From positions 1 to 64,000 of the forward strand of contig NZ_JAFQSO010000017.1 in assembly GCF_017409525.1 (NCBI RefSeq): a DNA stretch of 64,000 bases, given 5' to 3'. The stretch's first letter is position 1. Each line of letters opens with the position of its first letter. The position numbers and the translations under genes are program-made. Positions 24,581 to 33,423 of the stretch are shown piece after piece. Source of the stretch: Methanobrevibacter sp. (GTDB lineage: Archaea; Methanobacteriota; Methanobacteria; Methanobacteriales; Methanobacteriaceae). Below the pieces are notes generated by a model. That model had not been told where the DNA came from. It did not search any database and saw only the letters and a list, made by a program, of their open reading frames with translations.

Positions 24581-25126
24581 ATGAATAGTAAAAAAGTCCT
24601 ATTGGTTTGCGTTATATTGATTATTGCGATTTCTTCATTGAGCATGGCAAGTGCAGGATTGTTTGAAAACAATGACAATCAAGGTATCACAAGTATTCCG
24701 GTTGAAATAATTGATTCTCAACTCAATTATGAACTAATAGAAGCAAAAATAATGGAACCTGGAGATAATAGCTTTGAGCAAACAGGCAATTATTCACAGG
24801 TGAAGTATAATGGATATCTTACCATCAACCTTACAAATTCCAATGGAGATAATTTGACTAGTGATGAAATAAAAACCATAAAGGATACCTTGGACAACAA
24901 AAGCAACATATTGCGGTTTACTACAAGTCGATTTACATTTAATATGGAATGTGATGATTGGAATTATACATTAGATAACAATATTCTAAACATAACATTT
25001 GATGCAACATATGAAAATCCGGCCCATGATGATTTAGGCAGCTTATCTTCAGGTACAGTTAAAATCACCGAATTTGAGTTGAGAAATCGATCCACATCAT
25101 TTAACATTTATGGAGAATACAGATAA
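24581..25126 (+). CDS. Small secreted protein, distant relative of the 6681/7474 pair
   Basis: The 181-aa product has a signal peptide (MNSKKVLLVCVILIIAISS, cleavage near ASAG). The mature part follows the same order as the tandem pair at 6681 and 7474. It has GLF after cleavage, VEIIDSQLNYE, NGYLTINLTN, a helix with LTSDEIKTIKDTLDN, WNYTLDNNILNITFDATYE, and a C-terminal GSLSSGTVKITEF. It therefore belongs to the same unnamed secreted family. The ribosome binding site is GAGGTAGTTTAA. Confidence 0.65.
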   Translation: MNSKKVLLVCVILIIAISSLSMASAGLFENNDNQGITSIPVEIIDSQLNYELIEAKIMEPGDNSFEQTGNYSQVKYNGYLTINLTNSNGDNLTSDEIKTIKDTLDNKSNILRFTTSRFTFNMECDDWNYTLDNNILNITFDATYENPAHDDLGSLSSGTVKITEFELRNRSTSFNIYGEYR

Positions 25127-25509
25127 ACATCCATTAAAAATTTAATCAATGCAATACCCAAATTGCTATTGAAGAGGTTATACATGAATAAATCATATCT
25201 ATTCAAAATCAAGCTACTGCAAATGCGTGCAGTGTGAAGATTTCATGTTTTAACTGAATATTAGTTGAGCTATTATTCGAAATTTTCATATCAGTTCTAA
25301 ATTATTCAACCGATTAAACTCTTTCAAATTCTCCAATAACATTTTTTCCTCACTAGTAGACAACTCAGACCCCCTGATTAATACTGGTGATTATTTTCAT
25401 ATGCAATGTAGTTTTTCTCAGCATATTAAATTGATTGAATTGTGCAAGTATATTTATTATTGATAAAATCCAAAAATATTTAGTGATTAAATAGTTTAGG
25501 TAGATTGCC
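25127..25509. other. Intergenic region with the second 19-bp repeat
   Basis: The only pattern I see here is the second exact copy of GTTGAGCTATTATTCGAAA (25264-25282) and, near the argD start, a TATA-like GTATATTTATTATT (about 25447-25460). No gene or structured RNA is apparent. Confidence 0.5.
25264..25282 (+). repeat. 19-bp direct repeat, copy 2
   Basis: This is an exact copy of 23815-23833 in the same orientation; the sequences on either side differ. Confidence 0.8.
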
Positions 25510-26670
25510 ATGAATACAGAGGAACTTATAAAAATTGAGGATGATTATTTCATAAATACTTTTACACGACAGCCAATCGTATTGGACCATGGTGAAGGCG
25601 TAAAAGTGTTTGACATTGATGGAAACGAATATTTGGACATGTTTGCAGGAATTGCAGTGAATTGCTTGGGCCACAATCACCCTGCACTGGTCAAGGCCAT
25701 TCAAGACCAGGCAGAAAAGCTAATTCATGTCTCAAGCATATACTACAACGAGCCTGCACTTGTCTATGCAAAAAGGCTGGTCGACTCAACAGGCTTTGAC
25801 AGGATATTCTATGCAAACAGCGGAGCTGAAGCAAACGAGGGCGCAATCAAGTTGGCAGTAAAATACACTGGCAAAAGCGAGGTCATCTCAACAGTCGATT
25901 CATTCCACGGAAGGACAATAATGACACTTGCCGCAACAGGCCATGAGGAATACCATGAGCCGTTCAAGGCCGTCATTCCAGAAGGTTTCATCAACGTCCC
26001 ATACAACGACATCGATGCAATCAAGGAAGCAATCACTGAAAACACTGCCGCAATCATTGTAGAGCCTATCCAGGGTGAAGGCGGCATAAACGTCCCGGAT
26101 GCAGATTATCTAAAGCAGGTTGAGGAAATCTGCCATGAGAATGACATAGTCTTCATAGTCGATGAGGTCCAAACAGGTTTCGGAAGATGCGGAACACTCT
26201 TTGCCCATGAGCTTTTCGGCGTGAAGCCGGACATCATGACAATGGCCAAGGGAATCGGCGGAGGAGTCCCTATGGGAGGAATCCTTGCAACCGAAAAGGT
26301 GGCCGGCGCATTCGTGCCTGGAGACCATGGAACAACCTTCGGAGGAGGGCCTCTTGTATGCGCTGCGGCAAATGCAGTCCTGGACACATTTGAAAATGAC
26401 AATATCCTTGACAACGTCAATGAGGTCGGAGATTACTTCATCGAAGAGCTCAAAAAGCTTGACAAGGACATAATAGCCGATGTCAGAGGAAAAGGACTCA
26501 TGGTCGGTTTGGAGCTCACCAAGCCTGGAGCCGTATACGTCGACAAGCTAAGAGAAGCAGGGTTCCTCATAAACTGCACAGCGGATAAGGTTTTAAGGTT
26601 CGTTCCACCATTGATCATTACAAAAGATGAAATCGATGAATTCGTAAAGGCTCTCGATGAGATATTGTAG
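25510..26670 (+). CDS. argD: Acetylornithine aminotransferase
   Basis: This 386-aa class III PLP aminotransferase acts in arginine synthesis (N-acetylglutamate semialdehyde to N-acetylornithine). Motifs are YLDMFAGIAVNCLGHNHP, YANSGAEANEGAIKLA, FHGRT, VEPIQGEGGI, FIVDEVQTGFGR and the PLP lysine region MTMAKGIGGGVPMGG. Length and order are normal for ArgD; LysJ-type or GABA aminotransferases are less likely. The ribosome binding site is AGGTAGATTGCC. The next gene starts 10 bases after the stop. Confidence 0.92.
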   Translation: MNTEELIKIEDDYFINTFTRQPIVLDHGEGVKVFDIDGNEYLDMFAGIAVNCLGHNHPALVKAIQDQAEKLIHVSSIYYNEPALVYAKRLVDSTGFDRIFYANSGAEANEGAIKLAVKYTGKSEVISTVDSFHGRTIMTLAATGHEEYHEPFKAVIPEGFINVPYNDIDAIKEAITENTAAIIVEPIQGEGGINVPDADYLKQVEEICHENDIVFIVDEVQTGFGRCGTLFAHELFGVKPDIMTMAKGIGGGVPMGGILATEKVAGAFVPGDHGTTFGGGPLVCAAANAVLDTFENDNILDNVNEVGDYFIEELKKLDKDIIADVRGKGLMVGLELTKPGAVYVDKLREAGFLINCTADKVLRFVPPLIITKDEIDEFVKALDEIL

Positions 26671-26680
26671 GAGAGTAAAA

Positions 26681-27382
26681 ATGGCCATTCATACTGAATA
26701 CTCCTGCAGCGAATGCGGATTCAAGTTTGAGGATTCATCCGACATCTTCTGGATTGACGAGAAGGGCTTTGTCCATGTCGGCATGCTGGATGTCAGCTCA
26801 TCCGATGAGGCGTCAAAGGCCTTGGCTTCAGGGGGAATCTTCAAGTTCTACTGCTACAACTGCAGAAAGTTCATCTACAATTTCCACGTAACAGAAAAGT
26901 CCGATGAGCTTTCCAGGGAAAAGATTATTCAGCTAATTGAAAACTACAATGACAGTTCAAAAATCATAGATTTCGACAACAAGTTCCAGAACTGCATCCA
27001 TTGCGGTGAGGAATTGCCTTTAAGGCTCAAGAAGGCATTCGCCCTTGACTGTGATGGCAAGTTCCACATCGGTGATGTCGAGCTCAACGATTTCGAGGAC
27101 ATTCCCTTTGACTTTTCCGGGCGATACTACGGATATTTCTGCAAGAAATGCTCAAAGCAAATAAACAAGTTTGTAGTCCTTGAAAACCCGGCAAACCTTG
27201 AGGATGCGTTGATAAGAGAGATTTTAAAGGACCATACAAATGACCTGACCGTGTTCATCGACGGCAGCTATGAGTTCTGTCCTGAGTGCGGGGACATACT
27301 TCAGGTGCTGGGCGATTCGTCGCTATGCCCTAAATGCAGGCTCGGCGTTTTGGGCATTGAAAACAGGGAATTTGTAGATTAA
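26681..27382 (+). CDS. Zinc-ribbon protein of unknown function downstream of argD
   Basis: ATG 26681, with GGAGAG upstream, gives 233 aa. It has paired cysteines in CSECGFKFE, CYNCRKF, CIHCGEELPL, CKKCSKQIN, CPECGDIL and CPKCRLG, suggesting three zinc sites. The sequence between the first two pairs repeats in the middle of the protein (WIDEKGFVHVGMLDVSSSDE resembles ALDCDGKFHIGDVELNDFED), so it is an internal duplication plus a C-terminal ribbon. It is probably co-transcribed with argD; no role can be assigned. Confidence 0.7.
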   Translation: MAIHTEYSCSECGFKFEDSSDIFWIDEKGFVHVGMLDVSSSDEASKALASGGIFKFYCYNCRKFIYNFHVTEKSDELSREKIIQLIENYNDSSKIIDFDNKFQNCIHCGEELPLRLKKAFALDCDGKFHIGDVELNDFEDIPFDFSGRYYGYFCKKCSKQINKFVVLENPANLEDALIREILKDHTNDLTVFIDGSYEFCPECGDILQVLGDSSLCPKCRLGVLGIENREFVD

Positions 27383-27783
27383 ATCTCCCAATTTCTTTTT
27401 TTAAGCATCTTTTCAAGTGATGTTGATATTTCCAATGTTTTAATCTTATCTAGACTGGCCCACATCCAGTCTGTGTGCTCTTCGCTTATTTTCACTTCGC
27501 CTTCAACATCCTCCAGATGCATCATTAGCTGCACGGTTCTCTTTTGCATGTAGTCATTCTGGACGGCTTCCGCAAAGTCCCCGACTTTCACGTCAAGGTT
27601 TGTCTCCTCCTTTATCTCACGAACCAGGGCGTCAACAAAGAATTCGCCTTTCTCAACCTTGCCTCCGGGAAGCTCCCACATTTCAGGGTCAGTCCTGGAT
27701 TTCGGATGCCTTTTGACAATCAGGATTTCACCGCTTTCGTTTTTAATTATTCCTCTAACAGTTAGGCCGTAGGGCTTTTCCAT
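27379..27783 (-). CDS. Nudix hydrolase
   Basis: The 134-aa product has the Nudix box GGKVEKGEFFVDALVREIKE followed by ET. The start is KPYGLTVRGIIKNESGEILIVKR, and Trp-rich WMWASLDKIK occurs near the end. Its 3' end overlaps that of the zinc-ribbon gene by four bases (convergent). AAGGTGAGAGT upstream is a good ribosome binding site. Substrate is not predictable; a nucleotide clean-up or ADP-ribose-type role is possible. Confidence 0.88.
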   Translation of the reverse strand: MEKPYGLTVRGIIKNESGEILIVKRHPKSRTDPEMWELPGGKVEKGEFFVDALVREIKEETNLDVKVGDFAEAVQNDYMQKRTVQLMMHLEDVEGEVKISEEHTDWMWASLDKIKTLEISTSLEKMLKKRNWEI

Positions 27784-27843
27784 ACTCTCACCTTGTTATT
27801 ATTTTTGTTTCCAATCCTTTTAATCCAATCGGCAAAACCTTTT

Positions 27844-27871
27844 CCTTCAGTAATTATAAATAGATTGAAGG
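27844..27871 (+). promoter_or_regulatory. lysA promoter: TATA box framed by an inverted repeat
   Basis: CCTTCA (27844-27849) and TGAAGG (27866-27871) flank a TATA-like TAATTATAAATAGA. The lysA ATG is 45 bases on. A protein bound to the inverted repeat would mask the TATA box. Confidence 0.45.
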
Positions 27872-27915
27872 CAATATGTAAAAACATAATGTAACTTTTT
27901 TAAAGGAGTTTTACT

Positions 27916-29199
27916 ATGGATTTGAATATCAAAACTAATGAAAAAAACCACTTGGACATCGGTGGAGCGGATGCATTGGACATCGCCGAAGAATTCGGAA
28001 CTCCAACCTTTGTAATCGACGAAAACAGAATAAGGGACAATTACAACAGATTTTACTCAGCATTCACTAAATATTACTCTGACTTCAAAGTCTTTTATGC
28101 ATGCAAGGCCAATACCAACCTTGCAGTGATGAAAATTCTGGAATCTGAAGGCTGCTGCATTGATGCGGTATCTCCTGGAGAAGTTCACATATCCAAAATG
28201 GTCGGATTTTCCGGAGACAGGATACTGTTTACAGGAAACAACATCACAAACGACGAGCTGAAATTCGTCCACGATGAAGGTGCAGTCCTCAACATCGATT
28301 CCGTATCAGCGCTCAAGAGGCTTTCACAGGTTGTCGACCCGGAAGGGCTTAAAATATCATTCAGGGTGAACCCTATGGTCGGTGCAGGACACCATGACCA
28401 CTGTATCACCGGTGGAGTGATGAGTAAATTCGGTATTATGGACAATGAGGCCGTAGAAGTCTATGAGATGGCAAAGGAACTTGGATTCGAGCCTATCGGT
28501 ATGCACTCACACATCGGATCCGGAATCCTTGACCCTGAACCGTTCAAGCTAGCCATCGAATCAACAATGGACATTGCAGGAAAGGTCCATCAGGAAGCAG
28601 GAATCGATTTTGAGTTCGTCGATTTCGGGGGAGGCGTAGGTGTTCCGTACACTCCTGAGGAAAACATCGTGGATTTGGACAAGTTTGCTGAAGTCAACAT
28701 TGGGCTTTTTAAAGAAAAGCTTGAGCAGTATGACATGGGCTCCCCTTCAATGTATCTGGAGCCTGGAAGATTCATTGTGGCCGATGCCAGCGTGCTTTTA
28801 GTGACTGTCAACAGCCTAAAGCAAAGCTACAGAAAATTCATAGGCGTGGATGCAGGATTCCACACACTCCTAAGACCTGCAATGTATGACTCATACCACC
28901 ACATAGTCGATGCAAGCAGAATGGATGCGGAAAACACCCAGGAAGTCGACATTGCAGGAAACGTGTGTGAATCAGGAGACCTCTTTGCACGTGACAGGCC
29001 GATGCCTGACGTTGAGGAAGGAGACGTCCTTGGAATATTGAATGCAGGAGCATACGGATTTACAATGTCATCCAACTACAACTCAAGGCCTCTTGCTTCT
29101 GAAGTGCTGGTAACCGACGGCGAATGCAATCTAGTGCGTGAAAGACAAACATTCGAAGACTTGTATGCAAAGCAAAGCATACCACCACATTTGAAATAA
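27916..29199 (+). CDS. lysA: Diaminopimelate decarboxylase
   Basis: This 427-aa fold-III PLP enzyme makes lysine from meso-diaminopimelate. The PLP lysine is Lys64 in [17 protein letters not shown], the glycine loop [23 protein letters not shown] and the C-terminal [13 protein letters not shown] are all typical of LysA. GGAG is upstream (AAAGGAGTTTTACT). It is followed by dapF with a gap of only about 11 bases, so the two last steps of lysine synthesis form an operon. Confidence 0.96.
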   Translation: MDLNIKTNEKNHLDIGGADALDIAEEFGTPTFVIDENRIRDNYNRFYSAFTKYYSDFKVFYACKANTNLAVMKILESEGCCIDAVSPGEVHISKMVGFSGDRILFTGNNITNDELKFVHDEGAVLNIDSVSALKRLSQVVDPEGLKISFRVNPMVGAGHHDHCITGGVMSKFGIMDNEAVEVYEMAKELGFEPIGMHSHIGSGILDPEPFKLAIESTMDIAGKVHQEAGIDFEFVDFGGGVGVPYTPEENIVDLDKFAEVNIGLFKEKLEQYDMGSPSMYLEPGRFIVADASVLLVTVNSLKQSYRKFIGVDAGFHTLLRPAMYDSYHHIVDASRMDAENTQEVDIAGNVCESGDLFARDRPMPDVEEGDVLGILNAGAYGFTMSSNYNSRPLASEVLVTDGECNLVRERQTFEDLYAKQSIPPHLK

Positions 29200-29210
29200 A
29201 GTTGATTGAT

Positions 29211-30071
29211 ATGGTTGATTTAAAAGGATTAAAATTTTCAAAAATGCATGGAATAGGAAATGACTTTCCAATAATCGATGAAAGCAAAGGGGAAGTAATT
29301 CCAGAAGCAGACAAGCCTGAAGCATGCAGGATGCTGTGCCATAGAAATTTCGGAGTAGGCGGAGACGGAGTTCTCTTTGTGGAACCGTCTGAAGTTGCAG
29401 ACATAGGATACAGGATGTTCAATCCCGATGGAAGCGAAGCTGAAATGTGCGGCAACGGTATAAGGTGCTTTGGAGACTTTGTCTACAGGAAAGGCATCCT
29501 AAAACAAGAGAAGATGACTGTCGAGACAAGGGCAGGAATAAAGACAATCGAGATTACAGTAGAAAACGACGAGCCGGTGCTCTTCAAGGTTGACATGGGG
29601 CTTTCAACATTCAAGACCCCTGAAATCCCGATGACCTCAGATGAGGAAGAGTTCCTCAACGGCGAGCTCGAAGTCCTTGACACCACATTTAACCTGACTG
29701 CAATCAGCGTCGGAAACCCTCATGCAATCATTTTCGTTGAAAATGTTGACGACGTCGACATAAACAAGTACGGTCCGGCCATCGAGGCCCATGAGGTATT
29801 CCCTGAAAAAATCAACGTGCACTTCGTGGAGGTGATCTCCAAAAACGAGGGCAAGATGATTACCTGGGAGAGAGGTGCCGGCGTGACCCTTGCATGCGGT
29901 ACCGGTGCGACTTCAACAGCAATTTCCGGTTTCAAGCTAGGCCTTTTCGATGAAGACATACTGCTTCACTTGCCTGGCGGTGACTTGAAGTTCAATGTAT
30001 ATAAAAAAGAAGATGCTCTTGGAGCTTTCATGGAAGGCCCTGCAGAGCTAGTTTTCGATGGAGAATTGTAA
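29211..30071 (+). CDS. dapF: Diaminopimelate epimerase
   Basis: I prefer ATG 29211 (MVDLKGLKFSKMHGIGNDFP) over an in-frame TTG at 29202; the product is 286 aa. The two catalytic cysteines lie in EMCGNGIRCFGD and TLACGTGATS. It converts LL- to meso-diaminopimelate, the substrate of the preceding lysA product. Pseudomurein has no diaminopimelate, so the pathway here serves lysine. A stop-containing hairpin ends the operon. Confidence 0.95.
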   Translation: MVDLKGLKFSKMHGIGNDFPIIDESKGEVIPEADKPEACRMLCHRNFGVGGDGVLFVEPSEVADIGYRMFNPDGSEAEMCGNGIRCFGDFVYRKGILKQEKMTVETRAGIKTIEITVENDEPVLFKVDMGLSTFKTPEIPMTSDEEEFLNGELEVLDTTFNLTAISVGNPHAIIFVENVDDVDINKYGPAIEAHEVFPEKINVHFVEVISKNEGKMITWERGAGVTLACGTGATSTAISGFKLGLFDEDILLHLPGGDLKFNVYKKEDALGAFMEGPAELVFDGEL

Positions 30072-30077
30072 TTCTCC
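30060..30077 (+). terminator. Terminator hairpin containing the dapF stop codon
   Basis: GGAGAATT (30060-30067), GT, AATTCTCC (30070-30077); the TAA stop (30069-30071) is at the turn. CTATTTTTTCTATTTTTT follows. Confidence 0.8.
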
Positions 30078-30086
30078 CTATTTTTT

Positions 30087-30245
30087 CTATTTTTTAAGTC
30101 TTACATATCCTGTTATGACATCCAGAATTGAAAGGACAATCAAAAGTCCTGTCCATATGCTGATGCCCTTTTGGATATATATGAAAAACACAGCAACGAT
30201 AAAAAAGACGATTCCCAAAATGATTGATCCCATTCCATCTCTCAT
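30087..30245 (-). CDS. 52-aa two-helix membrane protein
   Basis: This short minus-strand gene has an excellent ribosome binding site (CAGGTGATATT before ATG 30245). The product has two hydrophobic helices (GSIILGIVFFIVAVFFIYI and WTGLLIVLSILDVITGYV) joined by QKGISI and a short basic tail RLKK. It follows the HemK2 gene by about 36 bases and is probably the last gene of the L21e-RpoF-RsmA run. Function unknown. Confidence 0.7.
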   Translation of the reverse strand: MRDGMGSIILGIVFFIVAVFFIYIQKGISIWTGLLIVLSILDVITGYVRLKK

Positions 30246-30281
30246 AATATCACCTGAACTTAGTTTTGTAGATTTGATTAT

Positions 30282-30866
30282 TTAAATTTTATAGCCGTTG
30301 ATTAATGTTATGTCCTCAAAGAAGTAGTGCTCGCTGGCGGCAATTTCTGCGATGAAACCCAACTCATCCAGCATGTCCAATGTTTTCCCGTTGTCCGAAA
30401 GTGAGGACTGTATGAGCTGCACAATTCCACCATCATTTAAATGATTTGGCACTTCATTTAAAAAAAGATCAATAACTTTCCTACCATTTAATCCACCATC
30501 GAATGCATAATTTAAATTGTCTTCAATAACTTCATCATTTTCGGTCGGTAGATATGGAGTATTAAATAAAATTACATCAAACTTCCTGCTTTTCACAGGT
30601 TCGAATAAATTTCCAAAAAGGATTTCAATGTTTTCGATGCCGTTGGCCTTGAAGTTCTTTTGGGCAAGCTCGCATGCATCGAAATTGATGTCGGTTACTG
30701 TGATATTGTCTGTCAGCCTTGAGGCATACATTGCAACGATTCCAGAGCCGGTTCCAATCTCCAAAACGCTCTGGCCAGCTTCAATTTCCAGATTCTCGGC
30801 AAGAAGATAGCTGTCCTCAGCGGGAATGTAGACATTCTCGTCAGTGGTTATGATAAATTCGCTCAT
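30282..30866 (-). CDS. HemK2/Mtq2-type protein glutamine methyltransferase
   Basis: The 194-aa product is an S-adenosylmethionine-dependent methyltransferase with VLEIGTGSGIVAMYA (motif I) and FNTPYLPTE, where the catalytic NPPY is NTPY. The start YIPAEDSYLLAENL is typical of archaeal and eukaryotic HemK2, which methylates the GGQ glutamine of release factor 1. It lacks the N-terminal domain of bacterial PrmC, as expected. It lies 4 bases after rsmA in a translation-related operon. Confidence 0.85.
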   Translation of the reverse strand: MSEFIITTDENVYIPAEDSYLLAENLEIEAGQSVLEIGTGSGIVAMYASRLTDNITVTDINFDACELAQKNFKANGIENIEILFGNLFEPVKSRKFDVILFNTPYLPTENDEVIEDNLNYAFDGGLNGRKVIDLFLNEVPNHLNDGGIVQLIQSSLSDNGKTLDMLDELGFIAEIAASEHYFFEDITLINGYKI

Positions 30867-30870
30867 GATA

Positions 30871-31743
30871 TCACTCGCTTAAGATTGAATTCAGCTCTTT
30901 TGATAAAAACAGTATTTCCTCAGGCTTGATGGCTATCACCCTCAGCTTCAAGTATTCCTTGAGCTCATCGGATTTGATATTGTTGATTTTTTCCTTCATC
31001 TCCTTCTTGTCAAGGCTGCAGATTACGTGCCTGGAATCGATGAGCGCATTTCTGATTTTCTTGTTTCTGTGCTGGAAGAGTGCCTTTGTGTAATTGGAGT
31101 AGACCCTGAAATCATCATCGGATATCCTGTTCTCCTTAGGGGTCAGCCTGACCACTGTCGAGTCGATTTTCGGCTTTGGTATGAAGCTTTCAGAGCTGAC
31201 GTCGGTCAACGTGCTGACATCGCATTTGAAATACAGCATGGCCGAAAGCCTTGAATAGTCCTTGGAGCCGACAGTGCCGTTCATGCGCCTTGCAAACTCC
31301 TTTTGATACATCAAAATGGCCAGGTCAAAATCATAGTCTAGAAACTTGAATGTTATGGGTGATGAAATCTGGTATGGCAGGTTGGAGACAATCTTGTTGA
31401 AGCTTGGAAAATCGACATTCAGCGCATCGTCATTGATAAGCTCAACGTTATCGATTTTCTCTTTTTCAAGCCTTTCTTTCAATATGTTGGCGATGTTGGT
31501 GTCCTGCTCTATTGCTATTACCTTTCCTGCTTTCCTGGCAAGTTCAAGAGTAAGCGTACCTATCCCAGTTCCTATCTCCAGAACGACATCGTCCTTGTTT
31601 AGGTCTCCAAATTCAATTATCTGGTCCCTTTTGTTTTTGTCGATGAGATAGTTCTGACCAAGATTCCTATTCAGCTTTATCCCATGTCGGTTCAGGATGT
31701 CTTTGGTTGTCCTGGATAGGGATTGGGAAGATTCGCCATTCAA
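30871..31743 (-). CDS. rsmA: 16S rRNA (adenine(1518)-N6/adenine(1519)-N6)-dimethyltransferase
   Basis: The 290-aa KsgA/Dim1 family protein dimethylates two adenines at the 3' end of 16S rRNA. Motifs are LNRNLGQNYLID, VLEIGTGIGTLTLELA, IVSNLPYQISSPITFK and a C-terminal domain with FIPKPKIDSTVVRL and FQHRNKKIRNAL. It lies 9 bases downstream of the DUF655 gene and 4 bases upstream of the HemK2 gene, the usual archaeal order. Confidence 0.96.
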   Translation of the reverse strand: MNGESSQSLSRTTKDILNRHGIKLNRNLGQNYLIDKNKRDQIIEFGDLNKDDVVLEIGTGIGTLTLELARKAGKVIAIEQDTNIANILKERLEKEKIDNVELINDDALNVDFPSFNKIVSNLPYQISSPITFKFLDYDFDLAILMYQKEFARRMNGTVGSKDYSRLSAMLYFKCDVSTLTDVSSESFIPKPKIDSTVVRLTPKENRISDDDFRVYSNYTKALFQHRNKKIRNALIDSRHVICSLDKKEMKEKINNIKSDELKEYLKLRVIAIKPEEILFLSKELNSILSE

Positions 31744-31752
31744 TTTATCACT

Positions 31753-32373
31753 TTATCTTGGTCTTCTTGGAGCTTGGGTGAATATGTAATATTTACGTTT
31801 GCCTCTTCTGATTGTGGTTGTATCCAGTTCCTGCTTGACTCTGTTAACAATCATTCCTGCGGGATCGGTCAGGGTTGGCAGCCTTTCGGTAATGTCTGCG
31901 AAGCTTTCAAAAGGCTTTTCCTCTCTTGCGTTGATTATGTCCCACATGTATTTTTTACCAATACCTGGAATTAGCTCTAGACTGTGGAGTCTTGTGCTTA
32001 GGGCTTCAGCAGTATTGAAGAATTCAACAAACCTTTCTTCATTATCCTCTACGATGTCACGGATTGCATAGTCCATTTCTATTCTGCTTGTTGCGGTTAG
32101 ATTTTCGAAATTTAATTTACCGAGAACTCTATAAATCTTGTCTCTTTTTCCTTTTCCAATGTACACGGTGTCTTGTATTTCTAAATCTACTCCATTTTTA
32201 GGAGCTAATTCTAGTAAAGTGAATTGTTCTGTACCAATAGCTTGAGCAATAGCTTTTCCACCAAATTTAGACATGTCTGATTTGACATATCCCCTGCTTA
32301 AATAATCAAGAATAACAGCATTTTCTTCCTTTTTCACTGCTGGTGCTCTTTCTTTTCTGTTATCATTCCTCAT
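31753..32373 (-). CDS. DUF655 family nucleic-acid-binding protein
   Basis: The 206-aa product has a beta-rich N-terminal part (AVILDYLSRGY, FTLLELAPK, DTVYIGKGKRDKIYRV), and a helix-hairpin-helix region in the middle (LHSLELIPGIGKKYMWDIIN, with PFESFADITERL). The C-terminus is basic. This is the archaeal DUF655 (YqaJ-unrelated) family, always found between rpoF and rsmA, and it probably binds RNA or DNA. Its precise role is not established. Confidence 0.85.
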   Translation of the reverse strand: MRNDNRKERAPAVKKEENAVILDYLSRGYVKSDMSKFGGKAIAQAIGTEQFTLLELAPKNGVDLEIQDTVYIGKGKRDKIYRVLGKLNFENLTATSRIEMDYAIRDIVEDNEERFVEFFNTAEALSTRLHSLELIPGIGKKYMWDIINAREEKPFESFADITERLPTLTDPAGMIVNRVKQELDTTTIRRGKRKYYIFTQAPRRPR

Positions 32374-32529
32374 GTTATCACTTCACTATTGTTTTTAATT
32401 AGTCACAATATCGACTATAGTTTAAACTTATAAATAGTTTTATCTTTTAAATGTAATAAACATATCTAAAAAAATGCGCTGAAATTGTTATTTCAAAACT
32501 AAAAATTAAATTAAATAATAAAAAAAGTG

Positions 32530-32548
32530 GAATAGTGTGAAACTATTC
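32530..32548 (-). terminator. Hairpin containing the rpoF stop codon
   Basis: GAATAGT (32530-32536), loop GTGAA, ACTATTC (32542-32548). On the minus strand it is followed by CCACTTTTTTTATT, and the TAG stop of rpoF (32543-32545) is in the first arm. It separates rpl21e-rpoF from DUF655-rsmA. Confidence 0.7.
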
Positions 32549-32887
32549 TTCAACATCATATTGCTCTAGAAGTTCAAGAATCTTTTCCATCTCTTCCTTG
32601 TCGATTTGCATTGGCTCTTTTGCGAAAATCAATCTCAAGTCAGCCAAATCCTTTGGAATCAAATCAACGATGTGAACAGCAACCTTTGGCCTTAGGTTAA
32701 ACTCGCTTTGAAGTTTTTCAAGTATTTCCTCTGTGTCTTCAGGGGAATATCTCTTGAATCTTGCAAGGTGGTTCAATGTGATGTTCTGTTCATAGTTCAA
32801 TTCATTGTCATTGGAAAATTCATCAAGAACTTTTTTAACTTCCGCACCTGAAACAGGTTCTGTTTTTATAACGTTTTTTCCAATCAT
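32543..32887 (-). CDS. rpoF: DNA-directed RNA polymerase subunit F (Rpb4 family)
   Basis: The 114-aa product is the archaeal Rpb4 homologue, which pairs with subunit E' (Rpb7) to form the polymerase stalk. The pattern is VSGAEVKKVLDEF at the start, then LNHLARFKRYSPEDTEEIL and a C-terminal VDLIPKDLADLRLIFAKEP. It starts 5 bases after the L21e stop, a fixed archaeal gene pair. Confidence 0.92.
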   Translation of the reverse strand: MIGKNVIKTEPVSGAEVKKVLDEFSNDNELNYEQNITLNHLARFKRYSPEDTEEILEKLQSEFNLRPKVAVHIVDLIPKDLADLRLIFAKEPMQIDKEEMEKILELLEQYDVEE

Positions 32888-32892
32888 GAAAA

Positions 32893-33183
32893 TCAGTTCT
32901 GTAGTTTTAAGTGGTCAGGTCTGACAATCAACTCTTTTGATTTGTTCCCGTCTTTTAAGGATACGATGTATGCTTTTCCTTTTTTACCGGTAATTTCTCC
33001 GGTTTTTCCGTGGAACCTAGGAGCTGGTTGTCCTTTTTGAATACTTGGGTTGATAGTAATGTGAACTAAGTCTCCTTCTTCGAATTTTTGGAGCCTGTTG
33101 GTAATTGGGTTAGTTCTACCCGGTCTTTGTACTTTAGTCATCTTTTTTCTTGATCTGCTTTTTAATCCTCTTGATCTTTGCAT
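32893..33183 (-). CDS. rpl21e: Large ribosomal subunit protein L21e
   Basis: The 96-aa basic protein of the archaeal/eukaryotic L21e family has a start [15 protein letters not shown], then [20 protein letters not shown] and [17 protein letters not shown]. The ribosome binding site is GAGGTTATACA. It heads the rpl21e-rpoF pair. A long bulged stem lies in its leader (33227-33281). Confidence 0.96.
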   Translation of the reverse strand: MQRSRGLKSRSRKKMTKVQRPGRTNPITNRLQKFEEGDLVHITINPSIQKGQPAPRFHGKTGEITGKKGKAYIVSLKDGNKSKELIVRPDHLKLQN

Positions 33184-33226
33184 TGTATAACCTCTTAATC
33201 AGTTCTAGTCTGGGTATATAATTGAA

Positions 33227-33281
33227 TCTATGTTATCAGCGACCTAGTATTAAAAAAGCCCATAAATACTAGTAACATAGA
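33227..33281 (-). promoter_or_regulatory. Bulged 17-bp stem-loop in the L21e leader
   Basis: TCTATGTTA (33227-33235) pairs with TAACATAGA (33273-33281), and CTAGTATT (33244-33251) with AATACTAG (33265-33272). The loop is 13 bases, and an 8-base bulge (33236-33243) lies on one side only. All 17 pairs are Watson-Crick. On the minus strand it would fold in RNA about 45-100 bases before the L21e start, and a TATA-like TTATAATATTATC lies further upstream (about 33317-33330). It is probably a structured 5' leader, possibly for autoregulation. Confidence 0.5.
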
Positions 33282-33423
33282 AATATGAAAATAATCGATT
33301 ATCATCAGTGATATGATAATATTATAATTTTAGTTTGATGGTATTAATATACTTTTAGTTTTTCACCGACATCATCAATTCAAGAACTGATTCACTAAAA
33401 AAAAGAAATGAATAAGATGAAGT

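Noticed and set aside
25184-25237. Short open frame with GAGG upstream in the argD leader
   Set aside because: Only 17 codons, no conserved character and no operon partner; not enough to call a gene.
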